64,000 bases of DNA from Hydrogenispora ethanolica (GTDB taxonomy: Bacteria > Bacillota > UBA4882 > UBA8346). This document shows positions 56,618 through 64,000 of the stretch, piece after piece; the stretch's first letter is position 1; each line of letters begins with the position of its first letter. Both the position numbers and the translations under genes were made by a program. The stretch covers positions 153,780-217,779 of the forward strand of contig NZ_SLUN01000004.1 in NCBI RefSeq assembly GCF_004340685.1, given 5' to 3'. A model generated the notes under the pieces. The model did no database searches and was not told the DNA's origin. It saw nothing but the letters and a program-made list of their open reading frames with translations.

Positions 56618-57466
56618 ATGCAATTCCATAAATACCATGGTCTGGGCAATGATTATATTGTCATCGACCGGAACCGCGAGCGCTTTAACCCGACCGCCAA
56701 GAATATCCGTCTGGTCTGCCACCGCAACTACGGCATCGGATCGGACGGCATTTTATACGGCCCCGAATTGTTGGCGGACGGCAGCTTCGGCTTGCGCATC
56801 TTCAATCCCGACGGCAGCGAGGCCGAGAAGAGCGGCAACGGCATCCGGATCTTCTCCCGCTATCTGGTGGAAGCGGGCTACGCCAAGCAGCGTTCCTTCA
56901 CCTTGAGCACGCTTGGCGGCCGGGTGGCGGTGATGGTCCTGTCGGAGCGCGCCGACCTTTTTGAGGTGGATATGGGTACCGTGACTTTCCAGAGCGCGGC
57001 GATTCCGGTGAGCGGCCCGCCCCGGGAGATGGTGGACCAGCCGCTGGAGGTGGTCGGTACCACCTACCGGGCCACCTGTCTCTCCATCGGCAATCCGCAC
57101 TGCGTGATTCCGCTACCGGAGGTCTCCCGGGAGCTGGCCCTGGCGATCGGCCCGGCGGTGGAGCAGCACCCGCTCTTCCCGCACAAGATCAACCTGCAGC
57201 TGTTGCAGGTGATCGACAGGAAGCGGATCCGGATCGAGATCTGGGAGCGGGGCGCCGGATATACCCTGGCCTCGGGCAGCAGCAGCTGCGCGGCGGCCTG
57301 CGCCGCCCACCGGCTGGGTCTGGTCGACTCGGAGCTGACGGTGGAGATGCCGGGCGGCAGCATCGGCATTGCCATCCAGCCGGACGGCCACGTCCTGATG
57401 ACCGGGCCCGTGGCCGGGGTGGCCCGCGGGGAACTGGCGGACGACTTGGAAGCAGCTTTGGAATAG
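56618..57466 (+). CDS. dapF: Diaminopimelate-epimerase-family protein with Ser at both catalytic Cys positions
   Basis: The 282-residue protein has the two-lobed DapF fold and matches the family along its length (GLGNDYIVID, NPDGSEAEKSGNG, GNPHCVIP, ERGAG). In DapF two cysteines (E. coli Cys73 and Cys217) act as acid and base. Here they are Ser72 (KSGNG) and Ser219 (LASGSSSC). Either this subfamily uses serine, or it acts on another substrate. ATG 56618 follows AGGAGG. The asd gene is 1 kb downstream, consistent with lysine/peptidoglycan metabolism. Confidence 0.85.
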   Translation: MQFHKYHGLGNDYIVIDRNRERFNPTAKNIRLVCHRNYGIGSDGILYGPELLADGSFGLRIFNPDGSEAEKSGNGIRIFSRYLVEAGYAKQRSFTLSTLGGRVAVMVLSERADLFEVDMGTVTFQSAAIPVSGPPREMVDQPLEVVGTTYRATCLSIGNPHCVIPLPEVSRELALAIGPAVEQHPLFPHKINLQLLQVIDRKRIRIEIWERGAGYTLASGSSSCAAACAAHRLGLVDSELTVEMPGGSIGIAIQPDGHVLMTGPVAGVARGELADDLEAALE

Positions 57467-57537
57467 GGCCGTACGGACCGGGACGCCCGATACAGCATTT
57501 TGCGAAAGCGTTGACGGGTTTGGATCGAACAAAGCCG

Positions 57538-57565
57538 TTTACACTTTTTATCAAAATGCTATAAC
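57538..57565 (+). promoter_or_regulatory. Promoter of the second 2H gene
   Basis: TTTACA (57538-57543) and TATAAC (57560-57565) are 16 bases apart, close to the start. Confidence 0.65.
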
Positions 57566-57582
57566 ACGACAGGAGCATGAGG

Positions 57583-58113
57583 ATGCCTTTTGCCATTGAG
57601 CTGTTTTTCGATTCTGAATTTGAACGGCTGGTGCGCGGCGTTTGGGAGCAGTACGCCCGGGCCGGGATCACCGCCTATCTCTATGAATCCGATGCCCGGC
57701 CCCATATTACCTTGGCGGTCTTCGACGATCTGCGGCTGGAGGAGTGCCAGAGCTATCTGGACCGGTTTGTGAAACAGACCCGGTTTTTCCCGCTGGAATT
57801 CTCCCACTTGGGAGTCTTCCATTCCGAAAAGAACGTGGTCTTCCTGGGGCCCACCGTGACTCCGGAGTTGCTGGCGATGCACCGCAATTTCCATGAATTG
57901 TTCACGCCCTTCATCGAGCATGAGTGGGAATCCTATCATGGCGGGCGCTGGGTGCCCCATTGCACGCTGGGAATGGACATCCCCAGGGCGAAGATTCCCG
58001 AGGCGGTGGCCCTGGCCATGGCCATCCCCTTGCCGTTGGAATGCCGGATCGCCGAGGTCGGACTGATCGAGTTCCGTCCGGTGCGGAATCTCTGCCGTTA
58101 CAAGCTGGAATAA
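57583..58113 (+). CDS. 2H phosphoesterase-family protein (2'-5' RNA ligase-like)
   Basis: The 176-residue protein has H41-I-T (RPHITLAVF) and H126-C-T (WVPHCTLGM), the paired catalytic motifs of 2H phosphoesterases. ATG 57583 lies 7 bases after AGGAG; ATG 57577 is in frame but too close. The substrate may be cyclic phosphates or RNA ends. Confidence 0.85.
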   Translation: MPFAIELFFDSEFERLVRGVWEQYARAGITAYLYESDARPHITLAVFDDLRLEECQSYLDRFVKQTRFFPLEFSHLGVFHSEKNVVFLGPTVTPELLAMHRNFHELFTPFIEHEWESYHGGRWVPHCTLGMDIPRAKIPEAVALAMAIPLPLECRIAEVGLIEFRPVRNLCRYKLE

Positions 58114-58491
58114 ATTACGGCTCTGCCATGGGGAGGGCCCGTTGCCCCGGATCTCCGTTTGCTGACATCCATGCTTCGCCGCGACTCGAATGAGCCGGCG
58201 AAGCATTTTATTTTGCCGATCCTGCCGGAGCCCAGGGCGGTCCCTCGGCCGGCGCAAGGGATACCGCGAGGGGCGCGGCCTTTTTCGGAGTGCCGGAACC
58301 AGGCGGGCGCGGAAACTGCCGCGGACTGGATCTTGCGAATGAAGCGATTTTACGGTATTATTAACCCAATCGTAATCTCCGGACCATACCGTGGCCGTGG
58401 AAACTATGCTAAAGTATTGTCTTATAGAAAGTTTACGCTTATTTGTATCCGTAACGGGAAATGAAATGATTCATAACTGAGGTGAATGTGA
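58114..58491. other. Intergenic region before asd
   Basis: AT-rich from about 58340, with promoter-like segments (TTTACG, TATAGA) but no spacing I can defend. I looked for a lysine riboswitch and see none of its conserved helices. Confidence 0.4.
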
Positions 58492-59577
58492 ATGGAACGG
58501 AAACTGCGAGTAGGCATCGTGGGGGGAACCGGCATGGTCGGGCAGCGGTTCGTGACCCTGCTGGCGGAGCACCCTTGGTTTGAAGTGGCCGCCATTGCGG
58601 CCAGCGAGCGTTCGGCGGGCAAAACCTATCTGGAAGCGGTCGCTGACCGCTGGAGCATGGCCGGACCGGTTCCCGAGGCGATCGGCAAGATCCGGGTGCA
58701 GAACGCCGCCGCGGTCGAAGCGGTCTGCGAAGGGGTGGATTTCGTCTTTTGCGCGGTGGACATGAGTAAGGACGAGACCCGGGCCCTGGAGGAACGGTAC
58801 GCGCGGGCGGAGACGCCGGTGGTCTCCAATAATTCGGCCCATCGCTTTACCCCGGATGTGCCGATGCTGGTGCCGGAGATCAATCCCGAGCATTTGGCGA
58901 TCATCCCGCTCCAGCGGGCCCGGCTCGGGGTCAAGCGCGGCTTCATCGCCGTCAAGCCCAACTGTTCGATCCAGAGCTACGTGCCGCCCCTCCATATGCT
59001 GCGGGAGTTCGGTCCCACCCGGGTCAATGTCTGTACCTATCAGGCGATCTCCGGCGCCGGCAAGACCTTTAAGGATTGGCCGGAGATGATCGACAATGTG
59101 ATTCCTTTCATCAAGGGCGAGGAAGAGAAGAGCGAGCAGGAACCGCTCAAGATCTGGGGCCGGATCGAGGGGAACGCCATTGTGAATACGGCGGAACCGG
59201 TCATCTCCGCCCAATGCATCCGGGTTCCGGTGGCCGACGGCCATCTGGCCGCGGTATCGGTGGCCTTCGCCCGAAAACCGGGCCGGAGCGAGATTCTCGA
59301 ACGCTGGGCGGCCTTCAAGGGCCGGCCGCAGGAATTGAAGCTGCCGAGCGCGCCGGAGCAGTTCATCAAGTACTTCGAGGAGGAGAACCGGCCCCAGACC
59401 AAGCTGGACCGGGACTTCGACAAGGGAATGGGGATCACCGTCGGCCGGTTGCGGGAAGATCCGCTCTTCGACTATAAGTTCGTGGCCCTTTCCCACAATA
59501 CCCTGCGGGGCGCGGCCGGCGGCGGGGTGTTGACCGCCGAGTTGCTGGCGGCCGAAGGGTACATCGCCGCCAAGTAG
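58492..59577 (+). CDS. asd: Aspartate-semialdehyde dehydrogenase
   Basis: The 361-residue protein has the NADP-binding G-G-T-G-M-V-G-Q-R and the catalytic Cys158 in KPNCSIQSY, the archaeal/fungal ASADH subclass. It makes aspartate semialdehyde, the branch point to lysine/diaminopimelate, threonine and methionine. ATG 58492 follows GAGGTGAATGTGA. DapF-family and asd genes on one strand suggest shared pathway. Confidence 0.95.
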   Translation: MERKLRVGIVGGTGMVGQRFVTLLAEHPWFEVAAIAASERSAGKTYLEAVADRWSMAGPVPEAIGKIRVQNAAAVEAVCEGVDFVFCAVDMSKDETRALEERYARAETPVVSNNSAHRFTPDVPMLVPEINPEHLAIIPLQRARLGVKRGFIAVKPNCSIQSYVPPLHMLREFGPTRVNVCTYQAISGAGKTFKDWPEMIDNVIPFIKGEEEKSEQEPLKIWGRIEGNAIVNTAEPVISAQCIRVPVADGHLAAVSVAFARKPGRSEILERWAAFKGRPQELKLPSAPEQFIKYFEEENRPQTKLDRDFDKGMGITVGRLREDPLFDYKFVALSHNTLRGAAGGGVLTAELLAAEGYIAAK

Positions 59578-59618
59578 GTTTGGTGAACACGGCGGCGTCA
59601 TTCATGAGCATGAACGCT

Positions 59619-59658
59619 CCGGCCCCGGCTGACCGTTGATGGTCAGTTCCGGGGCCGG
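59619..59658. terminator. Long GC-rich inverted repeat
   Basis: CCGGCCCCGG-CTGACC and GGTCAG-TT-CCGGGGCCGG pair with a two-base bulge around a 6-base loop, between convergent genes. No T run is present, so rho-independent activity is uncertain. Confidence 0.55.
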
Positions 59659-59775
59659 GAGTGAGTCAAAGGAGGCATTCTCCGGTCCGCGGCTTGGGCG
59701 AAAACGCCGAACCGGGGGCGGGAGGAGGGCCTCCTTGTTTTATTTCCGGAACTTTCATGCTGCGGCGCGGCAGCT

Positions 59776-60810
59776 TCAGCCGGCGGCCAGCGCCAGCTCC
59801 TCCCAGGGGATGGCGCGCTGCTCCCGAGACGAGCGGTAGATGGCCAGAACCATCTGGAGCGCGGTCAAGCCGTCCTCTCCGGCGATGGGGAACGACTGGC
59901 CCGTTTCGAGGCAATGGTAGAAATGGCCGATCAGCACGGCGTGGCTCATTCCCCAATAGGATTTCTCCCCGGTTGCGGTATTGATCTCCTCGACCCGCTC
60001 GATTTGGCCGTCGCGCGTCTCGATGGTCAGGCCGTCGGCCAGCTTCAGGGTGAGCCGCTCGCATTCGAGCTCGATCTCCACCGGATCGTTGACCGGATGG
60101 CAGTTGGTGGCGGAGAAAGTGGCGACTGCGCCATTCTGGAAGGTGATTGCCGCCTGCGCGGTATCCTCCACCTCGATGACGCCTTGTAATCCGGTGGTGG
60201 CGATCTCGCCCCGGATGTCCCGGATCGGCCCGCCGAACCATTGCAGCAGATCCAAGGTATGAATCGCCTGGTTGATCAGGACTCCGCCGCCCTCCATCGC
60301 CCAGGTGCCCCGCCAGTCGCCGCTCCGGTAATAGGCTTCATCGCGGTGCCAGCGGACGCTGCCCCGGGCGCGGATGAGCTTCCCGGCCGCCCCCGAGTCC
60401 AGCAGGGCTTTGATCCGGAGCGAAGTGGCGTTGTAGCGGTTTTGAAAGCAGATCCCCAATTGCCTGCCGGTTTCCCGGGCGGTCCGGATCATGGCCGCCG
60501 CGTCCGCCAGTTCGATGGCCATCGGCTTTTCCGTCAGGACATGCTTGCCGCGGCGCAGGGCGGCCAGGGCCATCTCCGCGTGCAAATAATGGGGAGTGCA
60601 GATGTGGACCACCTGGATCGTCTCATCTTGCAACATCTCCCGGTAATCGGCGTAGCTCCGGCAATCATACTGTTCTGCCGCGGCCGCCGCCCTCGTTTTA
60701 TCGATATCGACCACGGCCGCCAAGCGGGCCGCGGGGAGCTGCCGGAGCGCTTCCGCATGCATCGGGAAGATAGCTCCGCAACCGATAATGGCTGAATTCA
60801 ATGGAAGCAT
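59776..60810 (-). CDS. Gfo/Idh/MocA-family oxidoreductase
   Basis: The 344-residue NAD(P)-dependent dehydrogenase has a Rossmann segment (AIIGCGAIFPMHAEAL), the E-K-P-M motif (LTEKPMAIE) with the catalytic Lys, and the C-terminal alpha/beta domain. Typical substrates are sugars or inositols. ATG 60810 follows GGAGACGG. Downstream of a YesMN-type regulator pair on the same strand, it may be one of their targets. Confidence 0.88.
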   Translation of the reverse strand: MLPLNSAIIGCGAIFPMHAEALRQLPAARLAAVVDIDKTRAAAAAEQYDCRSYADYREMLQDETIQVVHICTPHYLHAEMALAALRRGKHVLTEKPMAIELADAAAMIRTARETGRQLGICFQNRYNATSLRIKALLDSGAAGKLIRARGSVRWHRDEAYYRSGDWRGTWAMEGGGVLINQAIHTLDLLQWFGGPIRDIRGEIATTGLQGVIEVEDTAQAAITFQNGAVATFSATNCHPVNDPVEIELECERLTLKLADGLTIETRDGQIERVEEINTATGEKSYWGMSHAVLIGHFYHCLETGQSFPIAGEDGLTALQMVLAIYRSSREQRAIPWEELALAAG

Positions 60811-60948
60811 TTTGGTCACCGTCTCCGTTTTATTTTGACAATTTCCTTACGATAAGAACCGTTTTACACCGCAAGGACCCCCTTTTTGCGCTCGGCGTCC
60901 CGGGAGCGGCCAGCGGATGACGCTGGCTCAGGGCCGGGGGGATGCAAG

Positions 60949-62580
60949 CTATAGTAGCGGGATCACCAGATAGACAGCCAACCCTTGTTCCAGCCGTTCC
61001 AGGCGGATCCCGTAAAGTTCGCCGTAAGCATAGCGGTAGCGGTGGTGAATACTGGATAACCCCAGACCGTGCTCCAGCAGGTCCGCCTCGTAGGTTTCCT
61101 GCTCCAAACGCCGGTTGATCTCCGCAAAACGCTCCTCCGGGACGCGCACGCCGTTATCGAAAACGCAAATCTCAAGGCAATGCCCTTTCTTGCGGATCGC
61201 CAGCGTAATGGCGACGGGATCGAGCGTCTTGTCCACCCCATGGGTGAAACAGTTTTCCACGATCGGCTGGATGCTCAATTTGAACAATTTATACTGCAGT
61301 AAGGCGGGAGCGGCTTCCAATTCGAACGAAAAGCGCGAACCGAAGCGAACCTGCTGCAAGTTGATATATTCGCGGAGATAGTTCAATTCTTCCTGCAAGG
61401 TCACTAATTCTCCGGTCTTGCGGATGGTGTAGCGCAGGATATTGGCCAGGGATTTTAACATCTTGAGCAAGGGAAGATTCTCGGCCGAGGTGGCCAGTCC
61501 CACCATCCGGTCCAGTGTGTTAAATAAAAAATGCGGATTGATATGGGCCTGGAGGGCGCGGATCTCAGCGGAACGGGCCAGCTGCTCCAGGCGGTGCAGG
61601 CGTTTGGTATTGGAATAAATGGTGCTTAGGACGATGGTGGCGATGACTAACAGCAGCGCGGTGACCATCAGCGATCCGGTGGTGGTGCGGCTGACCGGAT
61701 CGACGATCTCGGCGGTCGGATATTCAACGGTCAAAACCAGTCCCAGCGAGGGATCGCGGAGATAAAGACCGACTTTTTTCTGGTCGTCGTGCGCGTAGAT
61801 CCCAAACCCCGAAATTTCATTGGGATGGGCCAGCATCTGGCGGATCAAGGGGTGATCGCTGGTTCGCGCGAATAATTTCAAATTCCCGCGCTGGTACCGG
61901 TAGGGACAGGCGATCAAGATCCCATCCATGGTATAGATGGAAACCGGGACATCGGCCCAACTGGAATTGGCATTGGTTTCGTCGCTCAGAATGCTGTTCA
62001 GATCGAGCTCCGCCCCGGCGGCGCGCATGATTTTGATGCCGCGCAGTTTGAAGCTGAATAAGGGGACCAGCGTCATGACATCCGCTTGAGCGACCCGCGG
62101 CCTTCCGATCAGGGATTGGCCGCGGCCGACCCATAATCCGTTCGCAGTCTGGGGAGTCTTGCCGACCAGATACTCCCGCCACCACGGCAGCAGCCGCACA
62201 TATTCCGGCCGGGTCCGGGTTGAAGGGATCAGCCTGCCGTCGGGGTAAGCAACCCAGCTCCGGACGATGCTGGGTGCAAGATTATGAATGGTTTCCATCT
62301 CGTCTTGGAGCAACGGAAGATTGGCGGCGACCGCCGCCGGCGAATCGACCAGGGCGTTCAGCTTCTCGGTCGTCCGGATAAACACCTGGTCGAGTTGCTG
62401 GCGGTAAAAGCGGGCCTCCCATTGCAGGCGCCGCCGGATATTATGATTCAATTGTTCGGATACCTGAAGGTATACCCAAACGCTGTTGGCAATGGCGGTG
62501 ACCATGATGAGGGCGCAGGCGGCGAGCCAGATTTTATAAAATAAGCCTTTGGTGTAAATAAAAAGCGGTCTTCTTTTCAA
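60949..62580 (-). CDS. YesM-type sensor histidine kinase
   Basis: The 543-residue protein has an N-terminal membrane helix (about 15-37), an extracellular sensor domain to about 290, a second helix, then the histidine-kinase core: HINPHFLFNTLDRM with the phosphoacceptor His (about 348) and the ATPase N-box IQPIVENCFTHGVD (about 437). It belongs to the His_kinase type with no HAMP seen by eye. TTG 62580 follows GAGG. It partners with the regulator at 62737; the family senses sugars or cell-wall fragments. Confidence 0.88.
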   Translation of the reverse strand: MKRRPLFIYTKGLFYKIWLAACALIMVTAIANSVWVYLQVSEQLNHNIRRRLQWEARFYRQQLDQVFIRTTEKLNALVDSPAAVAANLPLLQDEMETIHNLAPSIVRSWVAYPDGRLIPSTRTRPEYVRLLPWWREYLVGKTPQTANGLWVGRGQSLIGRPRVAQADVMTLVPLFSFKLRGIKIMRAAGAELDLNSILSDETNANSSWADVPVSIYTMDGILIACPYRYQRGNLKLFARTSDHPLIRQMLAHPNEISGFGIYAHDDQKKVGLYLRDPSLGLVLTVEYPTAEIVDPVSRTTTGSLMVTALLLVIATIVLSTIYSNTKRLHRLEQLARSAEIRALQAHINPHFLFNTLDRMVGLATSAENLPLLKMLKSLANILRYTIRKTGELVTLQEELNYLREYINLQQVRFGSRFSFELEAAPALLQYKLFKLSIQPIVENCFTHGVDKTLDPVAITLAIRKKGHCLEICVFDNGVRVPEERFAEINRRLEQETYEADLLEHGLGLSSIHHRYRYAYGELYGIRLERLEQGLAVYLVIPLL

Positions 62581-62736
62581 AGCTGCCTCGAAGTCGTTTT
62601 ATTCGAAGTTTTCCATGGGATCTCGGATTCGCCGGGAAGACTTCCCCAGTACAATATAAGGATGACACAATCGGCGGACCGTGGCCGGGATTGCTTATAA
62701 AGGACAAATTGGCGGCAACCCGAGATGCTCCTCCGG

Positions 62737-63525
62737 CTATTGCTGCTTGCGGTGGAGCGAACGGAAACCTCCCGGAGTCAAGCCGGTCTCTCTCCGGAAA
62801 ACCCGGGTAAAGTAAGAGATATCGGTATAACCGATCTGGTGGGCCACCTCCTGAATCTGAAAAGAAGTCTGGATCAGGAGTTCCTTCGCTTTGGCAATCC
62901 GGTATTGGGTCAGGTACTCCAGGAAGTTTTGCCCGCAATACTTGGTGAAACTATAACTTAAATAGGCGGGATTGACCGCGACCTGCTTCGCGATCTTGCT
63001 CAAGGAGAGCGGCTCGGCGAAATGTTCTTTGATAAAGGCCTTCGCCTGTCCGAGATAGGACGGGATATGGCAGTCGCCGTTCCCTTCCAACGATTGGTGA
63101 TACAGTTCGGCCTGAATTTCATCGCGGAGTTTATCCTTTTTCATCTGCTCGTTGTCCAAAAGTTGCTTGGTCCGTTGCAGCAGGGCCTGAATGTCATCGG
63201 AAAAGACCGGTTTCAGAATGTATTCAAAGACGCCCAGGCGCATGGCTTGTTGGGCATAGGAAAAGTCCTCATAGCCGGTGACGATCGCCGCGAAGCCTTC
63301 CCAGCCGGTTTCGCGAATCTGTTGAAGCAGGGTCAAGCCATCGGTGACCGGCATCCGGATATCCGTAATCACCAGATCCGGACTGGTCATCTCCAGCGAA
63401 AAGAGGGCGTCTTCCGCCCCTTGCGCCTTGGCGGTCACGTGAAACTCCGGACCGACCCGGTTGATGTACAAAGCCAATTCATCCAGGGCGCTCGGCTCGT
63501 CGTCCACGATCATGACTTGATACAA
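62737..63525 (-). CDS. YesN-type response regulator with AraC DNA-binding domain
   Basis: The 262-residue protein has a receiver domain with Asp55 (LVITDIRMP), Lys near 104, and a C-terminal AraC/XylS pair of helix-turn-helix units (SLSKIAKQVAVNPAYLSYSF, then FQIQEVAHQIGYTDISYFTR). Start TTG 63525 follows GGGAGG. The kinase gene is 156 bases downstream on the same strand. Confidence 0.92.
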   Translation of the reverse strand: MYQVMIVDDEPSALDELALYINRVGPEFHVTAKAQGAEDALFSLEMTSPDLVITDIRMPVTDGLTLLQQIRETGWEGFAAIVTGYEDFSYAQQAMRLGVFEYILKPVFSDDIQALLQRTKQLLDNEQMKKDKLRDEIQAELYHQSLEGNGDCHIPSYLGQAKAFIKEHFAEPLSLSKIAKQVAVNPAYLSYSFTKYCGQNFLEYLTQYRIAKAKELLIQTSFQIQEVAHQIGYTDISYFTRVFRRETGLTPGGFRSLHRKQQ

Positions 63526-63792
63526 GCAGAATTCCTCCCTCGTTATGCGATGATACTTTATTGTATCATGTTAATTTGAAGTTAACAATTGAATCTAAAG
63601 ATCATCCAATATCTGCTAAAGAATGTCACGCACCGTTCATAAAATAAGTATTATGTAAAGATTTGCGATTCTCTCTCGGATTCAAAGTCGGCAGAATTGC
63701 TGGAAAAGAAAAGGGAGTTTCGAAGCGGATGTTCAAAAAACAGTGCGGAGCCCGGCTTCACTCCTGTTGTTGGTGCGGATGTGCATCTTCGA

Positions 63793-64000
63793 CAACTCCA
63801 TAAGCATGCGCAGTAACTGAGCGAGCATGCGCAGTAACTGAGTGAGCATGCGCAGTAACTGAGCGAGCATGCGCAGTAACTGAGTGAGCATGCGCAGTAA
63901 CTGAGTGAGCATGCGCAGTAACTGAGTGAGCATGCGCAGTAACTGAGTGAGCATGCGCAGTAACTGAGTGAGCATGCGCAGTAACTGAGTGAGCATGCGC
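63793..64000 (+). repeat. Near-perfect 21-bp tandem array, cut by window end
   Basis: Starting GACAACT as in the array at 38893, the unit TAACTGAGYGAGCATGCGCAG repeats nine times (the last is cut) with differences at only one position (C or T). The reverse strand is open and would read a seven-residue repeat MLTQLLR, which is expected of a 21-base unit and not proof of coding. The stretch 63526-63792 before it shows no supported gene. Confidence 0.92.

Noticed and set aside
58114..58491. Lysine riboswitch before asd
   Set aside because: None of the conserved helices or junction motifs could be found by eye.
58471..59601. 376-codon minus-strand ORF over asd
   Set aside because: It is a mirror frame of a GC-rich gene; asd on the plus strand has catalytic motifs.
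63733..63996. Minus-strand ORF of MLTQLLR heptapeptide repeats as a protein gene
   Set aside because: A 21-base repeat without stops automatically gives a seven-residue repeat; there is no ribosome site, and the array is better read as a DNA repeat.

Overview
The window holds most of a siphovirus-type prophage (about 1-36573) followed by chromosome (about 36600-64000) of an anaerobic, fermentative bacterium. The chromosome is rather GC-rich. A ZTP (pfl) riboswitch driving formate acetyltransferase, YesM/YesN-type two-component regulators, hemerythrin and Crp/Fnr regulators suggest the Bacillota; genus cannot be assigned from sequence alone. The prophage continues past the left edge: terS and an integrase must lie upstream. 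It ends on the right at a 3' half of a tRNA-Arg(UCG) gene, read here as one attachment site.

Prophage, left to right: packaging and portal genes, and a MuF head-morphogenesis protein whose C-terminus is a RelA/SpoT-like nucleotidyltransferase, followed by a 76-residue protein and a small alarmone hydrolase (4-5.3 kb). A cargo island follows (5.4-9.2 kb) with a GNAT pair, HicAB, a small ribbon-helix-helix protein and a BRO/KilAC antirepressor, bounded by duplicated short segments. Then come scaffold, capsid, connector, tail, a tape measure of 1159 residues, tail tip and a fibre with a seven-repeat propeller (9.2-27 kb), and holin, endolysin and a membrane-anchored protein (27-28.8 kb). The right arm (28.9-36.5 kb) carries a PemK-like pair, an orphan umuD under an SOS box, tiny membrane proteins, a divergent lysogeny-type promoter pair, a hammerhead ribozyme, an actin-like (ParM) ATPase with possible partners, and a second SOS-box promoter beside the attachment site.

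Chromosome: a class-C-type serine hydrolase, a 2H phosphoesterase, a degenerate 21-bp repeat array, and a scar (39.2-39.4 kb) with decayed pieces of the MuF-toxin and hydrolase genes, evidence of an earlier related element. Next are an SbmA/YddA-like ABC transporter, hemerythrin-CheX, an aminoacyl-tRNA deacylase, the Pfl/PflA region, Crp/Fnr regulators, small metabolic and acetyltransferase genes, dapF and asd, a Gfo/Idh/MocA oxidoreductase, and a YesMN-type two-component system. The window closes inside a nearly perfect 21-bp tandem array of the same family as the one at 38.9 kb. Four copies of a roughly 130-bp hairpin repeat are scattered between 43.9 and 53.7 kb.

The most notable system is the virion-gene-borne alarmone-synthetase-like toxin with its linked hydrolase, present intact in the prophage and as fragments at two other places.
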